Assembly: GCA_963818885.1 (NCBI GenBank)
Contig: CAWFTP010000003.1
Coordinates: forward strand, 496,001 to 560,000
DNA: 64,000 bases
Direction: 5' to 3'
Origin: DATFDN01 sp963818885
Lineage (GTDB): Bacteria > Pseudomonadota > Alphaproteobacteria > Acetobacterales > Acetobacteraceae
The position numbers and the translations under genes are program-made. This document shows positions 26,095 through 37,159 of the stretch, one piece after another; positions within the stretch are counted from its first letter, which is position 1, and each line of letters starts with the position of its first letter. A model generated the notes under the pieces. The model saw only the letters and a program-made list of their open reading frames with translations. It was not told the DNA's origin and did no database searches.

Positions 26095-29000
26095 TCAATA
26101 CTCAAACTGATACGTCACGCCGACGCTCGCCCCATTGCTCGCGCCGACGGAGCCGATGGCCGACGTCGTCTCCCCGTTCCCGACAGTCGCGTTCAGCTTC
26201 AGCCCCTTCGTCAGGTCGACCTGCACCGTCCCCTGCGCGCCGCCGCCGCCCGCCGCCTGCTGGGCGCCGACATAGACGCGCTTGTTCAAATACCGCCCCG
26301 CCTGCAAGGTCGGCTGCCCGTTCGGCCCCGTGCCGACGCCGAGCTGATCGAGGCCGAGCGCGTTCTGCAGCCCGCTCAGCGGGTTGGCGAAGCCACCGCC
26401 GTGGCCGCTGATCTCGGCAAGCCCGGCGGCGATGGAGGCAAGCTGGAACGGGCTCAGCGCCCCCGCATTGGTGTGGAACAGAAGCTGCGCCAGGATCTGG
26501 TCCTGCGGCAGCGGCGGAACGCTCGACAGCGTCACCTTCGGATCGCGCGCCGTGCCGCCGACAGTCAGCGTTGCCACCATGTTCGGGCCGACTGAGGTCG
26601 CGACCAGATGAAGCGCCGGATTGGTGACCTCGCCGCCGTTGAAGTCGATATCGCCGGACGTGAAGTTCAGCGTGTTGCCTACGAGGTTGAACGACCCTCG
26701 GATCAGCCTGAACCCGCCGGAGCTGCGCATCGCGGTCGTGGTGCCGCCGATGCGTACCGTACCGCCCAGCTCCGCATTCAGCCCGCGCCCACGGATATAG
26801 ACCTGACGCGGCGCGTGGATCGTGAGATCGAGGCCGATCGTCGCCAGCATCCTCGATGGCGGCGCGGGCTTTGGCGGCGGCGCGCCAGCGATCCGTACCG
26901 GGATGGTCACGACCGAGGCCGGCAGCCGGTTCGGCACCTGGATCACCGCCCGCTGCACGTCGACGCGGCCACCGAGCGTCACCGTGCCTTCGACCTCGCC
27001 ATGGATCGCGAGGTTGGCACCCAGCGTCGCCGTCAGCAGATCGCTCGCGATGGGCGTGGCGTTGCGTGCCGTGATCGCAAGATCGACCGGAATGCCGGGC
27101 GCGAGCAGTCCGATGCTGCCGCGCGCCGACATGGTCCCCTCGCCGGCGCGCGCCTCGAGGGAGATGATGCGCGCCGTGCCGCCGTCGGCCGTCAATCGGG
27201 CGGCAACGTCGCGCAGGTGCACGCCGTTGGCGTAGTCGCGCACATCCCCGCCGCTCAGCGTCGCCCCGCCCGCGAGAATCGGCGCCGCCAGCGTCCCGCG
27301 CACGGTGGCGTCGATCGCGAGATGCCCGCGCACCGCCTGCCCGCCCGCCTCGAGCACCGGATTGGCGAGCGCGAGGTCGATGACGCCGGTGCTGCGCAGA
27401 TCGAGCGCGCCGGTCGAAGACAAACCCGCCGTTCCCGCGACGGCGAGATGCGACGTGCCCGCGGCGAGGCGCGCGTCGAGACGCGCGCTGGTACCGTTCA
27501 GGGTTGCGAGCGCGGTGAGATTGGCGGGCGGCAGCGCCGCGCCGACGCCGCCGCTCACCCGCACCCCGGTCGCGCTCGCCCGGATCGTGCCCGCGGGCTT
27601 GGCTGGCGTGCCGGTGATCGACGCCGTCAGGCTGGCACGTCCGGTGGCCTTCGTGCCCGCACCCAGCAGCGGATCGGCCTGGGCGATGTCGAGTGCCGCG
27701 TCCGCGCGCAGGTTGAGCGGCGCGGTGGTGCTGAGACCGGCGGTGCCGCTGACGTTCACGTGCGAGCCACCCGCCGCCGCATGCATATCGATGCGCGCCG
27801 AATTGCCGCGAAGATCGACATTCGCCGTTACGTTGGCGGCCGGCAAATTCCGCCCCTGCACAGTGTTGAGGCGCAGCGCCGTCGCAGTGGCTCGCACCGT
27901 TCCCACGGGCGCCGAAGGCGTGCCGTCGAGCGTCGCATCCGCGTTCAGCGTGCCGCTGAGATCGAGGCTCGGCGACACCAGCTTGGCGAGGTCGGCGGGC
28001 AGGTCGCGCAGCCGTGCCGTCAAGGCGAGAGTTTGGCCCACCGTTCCGTTCACCGCGATCACCGCTCGGCCAAGCCCGAGCCGCAGATCGTCGATTGACA
28101 CGCCCTGCGTGAAGCCGAGGCGGACCGGCGCGAGCAGGCGGATCGTCTGTCCCTTCCACACCGCGTCGAACGCCGACAACGACAATGCGCGATCGGGTAC
28201 GTTCGCCGTGCCGGTTGCCTTCGCTCGCGCGGGCGCGCCCTGGAGATTGGCGAAATCCGCGCTCAGGGTCAGCGCAAGCGCATTCTGCGGCCCCTTTGCC
28301 GCAAGATGCGCCGATCCGGAGACGCCGCTCGTCCTTAGACCCTCCAGGGAAAGCGTGCCGTCCGCGACCGGGTTGCTCTCGGGATGATCGAGCGTGACAT
28401 GCAGGGCCGCCTTGCCGATCGCGGCAAGGCCAGGTGCGCCCGCGTTGTCAGCTTCCGCATCCACTTTCCAGGTTGCGCCGGTGGCGTCGAGCGCAGCCGT
28501 CACGCTCCCCTTCAGCTTCTGGCCGAGCAGCGGATCGAAGTCCGCGAGATCGCCGATCGTCAGGTGAATTTGGCCCTGTGGCAGAGTCGCGCCGGCCGGC
28601 AGGCTGACGGAGCCCGCACCCGACAGGCTCTTCCACGATGCCCGCGTGAGGGTCGCATGCAGCGCGCCTTCCACCGTCCGGTCGGCCGACAGCGCGAGGT
28701 CTATGGGCGAGCCGAGCAGCGCGCCCTCCGCCGTCAGAGTCGCGCTCGGCGCGTTGGGCAATCCGTGCGCGTCGAGCTTCGCGGTGAACGGGCCGGAAGA
28801 CTGGCCCTGCATGCTGACCTGGCCGGCGAGCGTGCTCGCGAGCACGAGGTCGGTCGTCGGCCCCGATACATGACCATCCACCTTCAGCATGCCCGCAAGC
28901 CGTGGATCGATCGGCGCGAGGTCGGCGAGCGCGGCGGCCAAGGCGAGATCAACCTTGTCCGGAGACGCGCTGCCGCTGCCGGACAGCGACAGATCCGCCC

Positions 29001-30354
29001 CGTCGAACGACAGGTGGGTGATCGTGACCTCGCTGCCCTGCATCCGCGCCGCGAGGTCGATCTTGGCGTCGTTGCCGACCAGCGCCGGCACCGGCGCGCG
29101 GCCAGAGCCGATCCCCATGGTTCCGCTCAGTGCGAGCGTCGTCACCCCTGTGGCGTCGCGCCCACCCGTCACGTGCAGCGCAGCGTGACCGCCGATCGTC
29201 TCTCCGGCGACCGCCCCGAACGGCGCCAGGTCCGGCAGGCTCACATCCACCGTCGCGTGCTCGGGATCGAGGGTCGCGGTGCCGTTCACGGCGAGAAGCG
29301 GATGCTGCAGCGAGAAGGTGACCGGCTTGCCGGACGCGGACAGGCGCGCGTCCGCTTCCAGCCGCACGGGCGCGGCCGCCAGAATGCTGGGCTGCTTGCC
29401 GGGTACGGTGACGCCGTCGAGCTCGCCGGTCAGCTTCATCTCGCCCTGGTCTCCGCTCGCGTTCAGCACGACGGACGCCGCTCCCGCGCCCTCGGCCCGC
29501 AAGTCCAGCACGCGCATCGTCCCGTTCACCTGCGGGGCGGCAAAGGCGCCCTTCGCATCGGCGTTGAGCAGCACCGATTGCCAGGCGACGCCGGGCCGCG
29601 GCGTCATCGCGGGCGCCGTCGCCGCGACGTGCAAGGCGAGGCTCCGATCGATCAGGTCAATCGTGCCCCCGACGGCGGCACGCAGCTCTCCGGCGCTCAA
29701 CGCCATGCTGGTCCCGAGCGCCCGCCGGGGCCCGCTCACTCCCGCCGTCAGGTCGAGCGGCCCGATATCGGGCAGCCCCGAAGCGGCGGCGATCAGTCCG
29801 GCCGCCGCCTCCTTGGCGCTGACCTTCGCGTCGATCGAGTTGTCGTCCAGCCGCGCCGTTACGTCGTAGCTGCCGTCCCCGTCCAGGCGGGTCGCCGTCA
29901 GCCCGATCTCCATCGCGCCCGGATCCTGGCTGTAGTTGCCGCGGACCTTCAGCGTCCCCCCGGCGCCGGCGACCGCCTTCTCGAGCGTGAGCCGGCCGAC
30001 CGAGAGTTCCGTCACCGTGAGCTTGCTGGAACTGCTCGACGAGCTGGTCGAGCTCTCCGGCAGGCGTGCGAGATCGCCGTCATCGGCGGTGAGCGAATTG
30101 ACCAGCAGCAGGCGATGGATCAGCTGGGTGGGCGACCAGATGACCGTGACGTTGTGGAATGTCGCGTACGTACCCTTGGCATCGAGCAGGTCCACCGTGC
30201 TCGCCCGCAGCGTGCCGCCCCACCCGATCGACAGACCCTGCGTGCGCGCCGAGCCGGAAACCCACGTCAGCAGCCGATCGAGCACGTTCGCTTGCGCCGG
30301 CTGCGCGCCGAGGCAAAAGGCCACCAGACACAGCAAGGGAAGGAACCGGCGCAT
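26095..30354 (-). CDS. tamB: TamB-like translocation and assembly module inner-membrane protein
   Basis: A 1,419-residue AsmA/TamB-type protein. A signal-anchor MRRFLPLLCLVAFCLGAQPAQA is followed by a very long, repetitive beta-strand region made of degenerate LxLxxxGxxxxx units with repeated ANxTANxxLxGNSARID-type segments. The C-terminal DUF490/TamB domain (from about residue 1080) includes VQVPNRLPASVVTI-like, NLVGNTLNFTSGDI, TSVGPNMVATLTVGGTARD and an aromatic last strand. It bridges inner membrane and TamA, and has also been linked to phospholipid transport. The start shares one base with the tamA stop (TGATG). Confidence 0.92.
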   Translation of the reverse strand: MRRFLPLLCLVAFCLGAQPAQANVLDRLLTWVSGSARTQGLSIGWGGTLRASTVDLLDAKGTYATFHNVTVIWSPTQLIHRLLLVNSLTADDGDLARLPESSTSSSSSSSKLTVTELSVGRLTLEKAVAGAGGTLKVRGNYSQDPGAMEIGLTATRLDGDGSYDVTARLDDNSIDAKVSAKEAAAGLIAAASGLPDIGPLDLTAGVSGPRRALGTSMALSAGELRAAVGGTIDLIDRSLALHVAATAPAMTPRPGVAWQSVLLNADAKGAFAAPQVNGTMRVLDLRAEGAGAASVVLNASGDQGEMKLTGELDGVTVPGKQPSILAAAPVRLEADARLSASGKPVTFSLQHPLLAVNGTATLDPEHATVDVSLPDLAPFGAVAGETIGGHAALHVTGGRDATGVTTLALSGTMGIGSGRAPVPALVGNDAKIDLAARMQGSEVTITHLSFDGADLSLSGSGSASPDKVDLALAAALADLAPIDPRLAGMLKVDGHVSGPTTDLVLASTLAGQVSMQGQSSGPFTAKLDAHGLPNAPSATLTAEGALLGSPIDLALSADRTVEGALHATLTRASWKSLSGAGSVSLPAGATLPQGQIHLTIGDLADFDPLLGQKLKGSVTAALDATGATWKVDAEADNAGAPGLAAIGKAALHVTLDHPESNPVADGTLSLEGLRTSGVSGSAHLAAKGPQNALALTLSADFANLQGAPARAKATGTANVPDRALSLSAFDAVWKGQTIRLLAPVRLGFTQGVSIDDLRLGLGRAVIAVNGTVGQTLALTARLRDLPADLAKLVSPSLDLSGTLNADATLDGTPSAPVGTVRATATALRLNTVQGRNLPAANVTANVDLRGNSARIDMHAAAGGSHVNVSGTAGLSTTAPLNLRADAALDIAQADPLLGAGTKATGRASLTASITGTPAKPAGTIRASATGVRVSGGVGAALPPANLTALATLNGTSARLDARLAAGTSHLAVAGTAGLSSTGALDLRSTGVIDLALANPVLEAGGQAVRGHLAIDATVRGTLAAPILAGGATLSGGDVRDYANGVHLRDVAARLTADGGTARIISLEARAGEGTMSARGSIGLLAPGIPVDLAITARNATPIASDLLTATLGANLAIHGEVEGTVTLGGRVDVQRAVIQVPNRLPASVVTIPVRIAGAPPPKPAPPSRMLATIGLDLTIHAPRQVYIRGRGLNAELGGTVRIGGTTTAMRSSGGFRLIRGSFNLVGNTLNFTSGDIDFNGGEVTNPALHLVATSVGPNMVATLTVGGTARDPKVTLSSVPPLPQDQILAQLLFHTNAGALSPFQLASIAAGLAEISGHGGGFANPLSGLQNALGLDQLGVGTGPNGQPTLQAGRYLNKRVYVGAQQAAGGGGAQGTVQVDLTKGLKLNATVGNGETTSAIGSVGASNGASVGVTYQFEY

Positions 30355-32210
30355 CAGAACGCCTGCCCCAGGCCGACATAGACCTCGAAGGACCCGCTAT
30401 GCGGCAGGTGCACCAGCGGCACCGCGCCCTCCAGCCGAATCGGACCGATCGAGGTGTAGTACTGCACGCCGACGCCGGCACCGACCGCGTATTTGCCCGA
30501 CGATCCCGGCACGCCCGACGCGGTGACCCGGGCGGCGTCGGTGAAGACGGAGAAGCCAAAGCTTTGCAGCACGCGCTGGCGCAGCTCGATGGTGCCAGCG
30601 GTGATCCGCGTCCCACCGATCGGGTTGCCGTCGGCGAATTGCGGCCCGACCGACTGGTATCTGTAGCCGCGCACCGTGCCGCTGCCGCCCCCGTAGAACC
30701 GCTGGTCGGGCGGCAGGTCGAACACATTCCCGACCAGCGCCTGGCCGACCAGGCCCCGCAACGCGATCACGCTGCGCCCGTTCCCGCTGACATCAAGATA
30801 GGTCGAGGCCGCAAGCTGCGTCAGCGCGAAAGTCGCCTGGTGCCCGGTCAGCGAGCGTTCCGGCGTGACCAGCAGATTTGCCCTGACGCCATGCGTCGGG
30901 TTCAGCGGGCTGTCCGTGTTGTCGTAGGACACGGTCATGGGCAAGCCGAGCAGGTTGTAACGCGTGCTCACGCCCTCCTGCGTGATCAGCTCCTGCTCGC
31001 CGGAGATGCCGATGCTCGCCCGCCAGTGCTCGGAGAGCTGTCGGCTGATCACGATGGATTCCAGCAGCGCCTTCTGGTCGTAGGCGATCAGGCTCTGCTT
31101 CACCGCGCCGAGATTGAGCTCGAGGTTCTGGTCACGGGCCAGGAAGTCCGGCTTGATGAACTGCGCATTGACCTTGTAGCCGGGCCTGATCTGCGCATTC
31201 CCGCCGCCCTGGAACGCGGCGGTCAGATTGAGCTGCTCGGCATTGCCGAACAGGTTGCGGTCGTGCCAGCCGGCGGTCAGCCCAACACCCAGGTCGGTCG
31301 AGTAGGAGGCGCCGACATCGACGGCATGGCTTGGCCGTTCCGCGATGTGCACCGTGATCGGCAACTGGCCGGCGGCATCGAGCTGGGTTGCCGGCACGAT
31401 CAGGACGGACCCGAAGACCGGCTGCTTGGCCAAATCGTCGCGCGCCCTGCCGAGCGCGCTCGCGTCGAACATCTCGCCCTGATTGATCAGCAGGCGGCGG
31501 CGCACGTACGACTCGTTGACGTTCTTGAGACCCTGAAGGCGGATCGGGCCCAGTGCCACCTGCTTCCCGCTCTCGACCGCGAATGTGACCTCCATCGCGT
31601 TCCGGTCGAGGTAGAGCGTCGCCGGTTCCAGCTCGACGGTGGCGAGGGCGTACCCGGTGTCGCGCAGATCGGACAGCAGCGCCTCCCGCGCGGCGACGAC
31701 CTTCCCGGCGATCGCCGGATCGCCAGCGGCGAGCTTGACCTCCGAGCCCAGCGCGACGGGATAGGTGCCGGTCAGCGCGACACGGCGGATGTGAAAGAGC
31801 GGGCCGGGAGTGACCGCGACCCCGACCGTGGCCGTCTGGCTCGCCGGCGCGGCCTGCAGGACGTCCACCAGCCTGGGCGAGTCGAGCGGGCGGCCGTCGA
31901 CCGTGATCGCGACGCTTCCCTTGTAATAGCCGAGGCTATGCAGCGCCGCCTCGAAGCGCGTTCCGTCCTGGCGCGCGCGTGCGAGCAACGCGAACGGCCC
32001 AACCGGCGCCTTTCCGTTCAGGGTGATCAGCTCGGAGGAATCGTGCAGCGCCGTGTTCAGAGCAGCATCCGGCGTCTCGGCGATCTGGACCTTGTAGGCA
32101 ACCGTGTCTGCCGCGCGGGTGGAGAAGATGGAGCCGGCAAGCAACAGGGCGATCAGCAGGGCACCGCGTCCGCGACACGATGAGCGGACCAAAGAGCGGA
32201 CGCGCGTCAT
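30354..32210 (-). CDS. tamA: TamA-like outer-membrane protein (BamA/Omp85 family)
   Basis: A 618-residue Omp85 protein with an N-terminal signal (LLIALLLAGSIFSTRAAD), about three POTRA domains up to residue ~270, and a C-terminal 16-stranded surface-antigen barrel. The barrel has YDNTDSPLNPTHGVR, FYGGGSGTVRGYRYQSVGP (the L6 loop with VRGY) and a final terminal strand GSFEVYVGLGQAF ending in Phe. It acts with TamB in outer-membrane protein insertion. Codons are normal for this genome. The start at ATG 32210 leaves 93 bases to the divergent plsC start. Confidence 0.93.
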   Translation of the reverse strand: MTRVRSLVRSSCRGRGALLIALLLAGSIFSTRAADTVAYKVQIAETPDAALNTALHDSSELITLNGKAPVGPFALLARARQDGTRFEAALHSLGYYKGSVAITVDGRPLDSPRLVDVLQAAPASQTATVGVAVTPGPLFHIRRVALTGTYPVALGSEVKLAAGDPAIAGKVVAAREALLSDLRDTGYALATVELEPATLYLDRNAMEVTFAVESGKQVALGPIRLQGLKNVNESYVRRRLLINQGEMFDASALGRARDDLAKQPVFGSVLIVPATQLDAAGQLPITVHIAERPSHAVDVGASYSTDLGVGLTAGWHDRNLFGNAEQLNLTAAFQGGGNAQIRPGYKVNAQFIKPDFLARDQNLELNLGAVKQSLIAYDQKALLESIVISRQLSEHWRASIGISGEQELITQEGVSTRYNLLGLPMTVSYDNTDSPLNPTHGVRANLLVTPERSLTGHQATFALTQLAASTYLDVSGNGRSVIALRGLVGQALVGNVFDLPPDQRFYGGGSGTVRGYRYQSVGPQFADGNPIGGTRITAGTIELRQRVLQSFGFSVFTDAARVTASGVPGSSGKYAVGAGVGVQYYTSIGPIRLEGAVPLVHLPHSGSFEVYVGLGQAF

Positions 32211-32303
32211 GAGGCCAGCCTAGCGCCGGGTGCGAAATTCGGAACTCGCCTGCTGGTCACGCCTGCGCCATCATTCGGTCAAATCATGAGGTTAGGGAAC
32301 GTC

Positions 32304-33200
32304 ATGAGTGACGCGCCTGCGCGCCTGCGTCCCAACGCTCCGGTGCTCGCCCCTGTGGCGCCCGGCGCGGACTGGCTTGCGGGCCGGCCGGATCGCCTCG
32401 TCCTGGGCAGTGTCCGCGCCGCCCGCCGGCTTCTTGGTCTGCTTGCGCTCACGATCGGCGCGATGGGCATCCAGGCGGGGGCGCTCACCCTGCCCGGACA
32501 GGCGAAGGTCCGCTTCGCCCAGGCGTATTGGCGAGGGTTCTGCCGCACGGTGGGGCTGGAGGTCCGCGTCATCGGCATCCCGGCCGCGTCTTCCCGGCGG
32601 GTGATGTTCGTCTCCAATCACAGCTCCTGGCTCGACATTCCCGTCCTGGGTGGCATCCTGCCGGGATGTTTCATCGCCAAGGGGGAGATCGCCGGCTGGC
32701 CGCTGATCGGCACGGTCGCGCGCCTCGGGCGCACCGTGTTTGTCTCGCGCAACCGCGGCGCCATGCGACGCGAGGTCGACATGATTCGCGCCGTCCTCGC
32801 GCGTGGCGACAACCTGATCCTGTTCCCCGAGGGCACGACCTCGGACGGCTCGCGGGTGATGGCGTTTCGTCCCTCCTTCCTCGCCGCCGCCGAGGGTCCC
32901 TCGCCTCCCTTGGTGCAGCCCGTCTCCGTGGTCTACGACCGGCTCGCGAGCCTGCCCACCGGGCGGGCGAGCCGGGCGCTGTTCGCCTGGTACGGCGACA
33001 TGGACATCGCCACCCATTACTGGGGCATCGCGCGGCACCGCGGGATGCGGGTGAGCGTGCTGCTGCACCGCCCGATCGATCCGTGCGACTACCCCGATCG
33101 CAAGGCGCTCGCCCGCGCCATCCGGCTGGTGGTCGCCGACGGCGCCGCGACCCTGCGCCAGAACCGGCCGGCGGGGCCGTTGTCACCGAACGGTAGTTGA
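32304..33200 (+). CDS. plsC: 1-acyl-sn-glycerol-3-phosphate acyltransferase (PlsC family)
   Basis: A 298-residue acyltransferase from ATG 32304 (an ATG 6 codons upstream is also possible). A hydrophobic helix near residues 35-60 precedes the catalytic HX4D motif in NHSSWLD (His106, Asp111). The glycerophosphate-binding FPEGT is at 174-178, and VQPVSVVYD gives the third motif. It makes phosphatidic acid from lysophosphatidic acid and acyl donor. In related alphaproteobacteria plsC precedes miaB, as here. Confidence 0.9.
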   Translation: MSDAPARLRPNAPVLAPVAPGADWLAGRPDRLVLGSVRAARRLLGLLALTIGAMGIQAGALTLPGQAKVRFAQAYWRGFCRTVGLEVRVIGIPAASSRRVMFVSNHSSWLDIPVLGGILPGCFIAKGEIAGWPLIGTVARLGRTVFVSRNRGAMRREVDMIRAVLARGDNLILFPEGTTSDGSRVMAFRPSFLAAAEGPSPPLVQPVSVVYDRLASLPTGRASRALFAWYGDMDIATHYWGIARHRGMRVSVLLHRPIDPCDYPDRKALARAIRLVVADGAATLRQNRPAGPLSPNGS

Positions 33201-33347
33201 CAACGCGCCGAACCATGCGGCCAGATCAGCGGCAGTGAACCGAGGCTGCCGCGTCCATGTGCGCTTGACCCAAGTCAGCGGCGCGACGATTCCTCCCGCT
33301 CCTCGCGCCGGGTCCTCCTGGCGCCGGCGAGCGGAGCTTGCGACGAC

Positions 33348-34702
33348 ATGACGGCCACCACCACGAAGCGCCTGCACGTCATCACCTGGGGCTGTCAGAT
33401 GAACGTGTACGACAGCGCGCGAATGGCGGACGCGTTGGCGCCGGTGGGTTACGCGCCCAGCCCGGTTCCCGACGGCGCGGACATGATCATCCTCAACACC
33501 TGCCATATCCGCGACCGGGCGGCCGAGAAGGTGTTCTCCGAGCTCGGCCGGCTGCGCCTGCTCAAGCAGGAGAAAGAGGCCGCGGGCGGGCGCATGATCC
33601 TCGCCGTCGCCGGCTGCGTCGCCCAGGCCGAGGGGGAGGAGATATTCGCGCGGGCCCCGTTCGTCGATGTGGTGCTCGGCCCGCAGACCTATCACCGCCT
33701 GCCCGAGCTGGTGGCCCGGGCCGCCCGCGCGGGCGGGGCCGTCATCGACACCGACTTCCCGCCGGAATCGAAGTTCGACCATCTGCCGGAGGCCGCCGCG
33801 CCGCAGGGGATCAGCGCTTTCCTCACCATCCAGGAGGGCTGCGACAAGTTCTGCAGCTTCTGCGTCGTGCCCTATACGCGCGGCGCCGAGCAGAGCCGCC
33901 CGGCCCGCGCCGTCCTCGCCGAGGCGCGCCGCCTCGTCGCCCATGGTGCCCGCGAGATCACCCTACTCGGGCAGAACGTCAACGCCTGGCATGGCGAAGG
34001 GCCGGACGGCGGCACCTGGACACTCGTCCGGCTGATCGAGGCGCTCGCCACCATCCCCGGGCTCCTCCGCCTGCGCTACACCACGTCACATCCGCGCGAC
34101 ATGGACGCCGCCCTGATCGCCGCGCATCGCGACATCCCCGCCCTGATGCCGTTCCTGCATCTGCCGGTGCAGTCGGGCTCGGACCGCGTCCTCGCCGCCA
34201 TGAACCGGCGCCATCGGACGGAGGACTACCTCCAGATCGTCGAGGATTTGCGCGCCGTCCGCCCCGACATCGCCCTGTCATCCGATTTCATCGTCGGCCA
34301 CCCGGGCGAGACCGAGGCTGATTTCGAGGCGACCATGGCGCTGGTGCGCGCCGTTGGCTTCGCCCAGGCCTACAGCTTCAAGTATTCGCCTCGCCCCGGC
34401 ACCCCGGCCAGTGCCCTTCCCCAGATCGCCGAGGCGGAGAAGGACCGCCGCTTGCACGCGCTGCAGGCGCTGTTGCGCGAGCAGCAGGCCGCGTTCCTGG
34501 CGAACTGCGTCGGGCGGGAGACGGAGGTGCTGTTCACCGGCCCCGGTCGGCATCCCGGCCAAGTCGCCGGCCGATCGCCCTACCTCTTCCCCGTGCACGC
34601 CAACGGCCCGCCGGAGCTGGCCGGGCACGCTTTTCCCGTGCAAATCGACGCCGCACTCCCCAACTCTTTGGCTGGAACCCTCGTGATGGAGCTCTCCCCC
34701 GC

Positions 34703-34706
<4 letters not shown>
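33348..34706 (+). CDS. miaB: tRNA-2-methylthio-N6-dimethylallyladenosine synthase
   Basis: A 452-residue radical SAM methylthiotransferase. The N-terminal UPF0004 domain has VITWGCQMN (Cys16), LNTCHIRD and VAGCVAQAEG, which bind the auxiliary Fe-S cluster. The radical SAM triad is CDKFCSFC with Cys165, Cys169 and Cys172, followed by VPYTRG. A TRAM RNA-binding domain ends the protein (VEVLFTGP, ITGR-like, VHANGP). It methylthiolates i6A37 in tRNAs that read U-starting codons. The stop overlaps the next start (TTGA). Confidence 0.96.
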
Positions 34707-35758
<1,052 letters not shown>

Positions 35759-35760
35759 AT

Positions 35761-36213
35761 ATGGAGCCTCCCAGTAGTCACTTAGCGACCCCCGAGGTCA
35801 TCATCGCCGAACCTCGGTGGCGCAGGCTGGTGCCAGGCGCGGTGAGGATCGCCTCCCGCGCGATCCCGGCCGGCAGCGCCGCCCCGCCGACCGTCATGCT
35901 GGCGGACGACCGTACAGTGCGGCGGCTGAACGCGCGCGATCGCGGCCGCAACAAGCCCACCAATGTGCTCACCTACGACCCCCCCGCCCCCGGCCTGCCG
36001 GGGCAGATCGTGCTGGCGCTCGGCGTGGTCCGGCGGGAGGCGGCAGCGGCCGGGCGGCGGCCCGCGCACCATCTAGCCCATCTCGTGCTGCACGGCGCCC
36101 TGCACCTCGCCGGCCACGACCATCATCACCCCGGTGACGCGCGCCGCATGGAGATGGCGGAGGCCCGGCTGCTGCATCGTCTCGGGGTACCGAATCCGTG
36201 GCGGCGGACATGA
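35761..36213 (+). CDS. ybeY: Endoribonuclease YbeY
   Basis: A 150-residue metalloprotein. The zinc site is HLVLHGALHLAGHDH, starting at His107 and ending at His121, and matches the HGxLHLxGxDH family signature. A conserved ADDRTVRRLNARDRGRNKPTNVLTY loop is seen earlier. YbeY takes part in 16S rRNA 3'-end maturation and ribosome quality control. The gene starts 2 bases after phoH and shares ATGA with the corC start. Confidence 0.95.
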   Translation: MEPPSSHLATPEVIIAEPRWRRLVPGAVRIASRAIPAGSAAPPTVMLADDRTVRRLNARDRGRNKPTNVLTYDPPAPGLPGQIVLALGVVRREAAAAGRRPAHHLAHLVLHGALHLAGHDHHHPGDARRMEMAEARLLHRLGVPNPWRRT

Positions 36214-37100
36214 GCGCGCTCTCCCGCCTGGGCCTGCTCGGCCGCATCCGGGCCCGCTTCAACGGCCGGCAGGCCGAGCCCAGCGTGCGCGAATTGATCG
36301 CCGAGCTGGTCGCCGAGGCGGCGCACGCACCGCATGAGCCCGGCAGCGCCCCCGAGCTCGACCGCCACGAGCGGGCGCTCATCAACAATGTGCTACTGCT
36401 GCGCGAGACCACCGCGGGTGATGTGATGGTGCCGCGCGCCGACATTGTCGCCATCGCGCTCGACACCGGATTCCAGGCGACCGTCGAGAAGATCCGCGAC
36501 GACGGGCATTCCCGCCTGCCGGTCTACCGCGAAGAGCTCGACGACATCGTCGGCGTGGTCCACATCAAGGACGTCTACGCCTTCGTCGGCCACAAGGAGG
36601 AATTCGCGCTCGCCAAAATCCTCCGCCAGCCGCTGATGGTGGCGCCGCAGATCCCGGTCCTCGATCTGCTGCTGCAGATGCGCCAGGCGCGGATGCACCT
36701 CGCGCTCGTGGTCGACGAGTATGGCGGCATCGACGGGCTGGTGACGATCGAAGATTTGGTGGAGACGATCGTCGGCCCGATCGCCGACGAGCACGACGAG
36801 GAGGAGGGCCCGCTGGTCGTCGAGCGCCCGGACGGCGCGCTCGACATCAACGCACGCCTGCCCGTCGAGGAGTTCGAGAGCCGGCTTGGCCCCGTCCTGA
36901 CCAAGGAGGAGCACGACGCTGACATCAACACGGTCGGCGGACTGGTGTTCGCGCTCGCCGGCCGGGTGCCCACGCGCGGCGAAGTCGTGAGCCACCCCGG
37001 CGGGATCGAGTTCCAGATCCTGGAAGCGGACCCCCGCCGCATCCGCCGCGTCCGCGTCCGCCGCATCCCGCAGCCGCGGCCCCAACAGGAAGCGGCGTAA
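36210..37100 (+). CDS. corC: CorC/HlyC-type CBS-pair transporter-associated protein
   Basis: A 296-residue protein from ATG 36210 (overlapping the ybeY stop by four bases). Two CBS domains (residues ~70-190), containing VMVPRADIVAIALD, DDIVGVVHIKDVYAFV and ALVVDEYGGIDGLVTIEDLVE, are followed by the CorC_HlyC domain with VNxARLPVEEFE-like and VGGLVFALAGRVPTRGE. It lacks transmembrane helices. The family is linked to Mg/Co efflux and to membrane integrity. The miaB-phoH-ybeY-corC run is conserved in alphaproteobacteria, where lnt usually follows; here it does not. Confidence 0.92.
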   Translation: MSALSRLGLLGRIRARFNGRQAEPSVRELIAELVAEAAHAPHEPGSAPELDRHERALINNVLLLRETTAGDVMVPRADIVAIALDTGFQATVEKIRDDGHSRLPVYREELDDIVGVVHIKDVYAFVGHKEEFALAKILRQPLMVAPQIPVLDLLLQMRQARMHLALVVDEYGGIDGLVTIEDLVETIVGPIADEHDEEEGPLVVERPDGALDINARLPVEEFESRLGPVLTKEEHDADINTVGGLVFALAGRVPTRGEVVSHPGGIEFQILEADPRRIRRVRVRRIPQPRPQQEAA

Positions 37101-37159
37101 GGGAAGGAACCGGTCGAGGGGTTGCGTGACGCGGCCGCCAACCGCGGATTTTCCCGGGC

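Noticed and set aside
25887..26105. Minus-strand frame through the repeat at 26027
   Set aside because: It is made by the palindromic repeat and has no ribosome-binding site or recognisable protein.
27305..28387. 360-codon plus-strand frame inside tamB
   Set aside because: Composition is Arg/Ser/Pro-rich shadow coding and the minus-strand tamB is continuous through it.
33183..33944. Minus-strand frame opposite the plsC-miaB gap and miaB
   Set aside because: Most of it is antisense to miaB; only its last part lies in the gap, and codon use there is mixed. I see no supported gene in 33201-33347.
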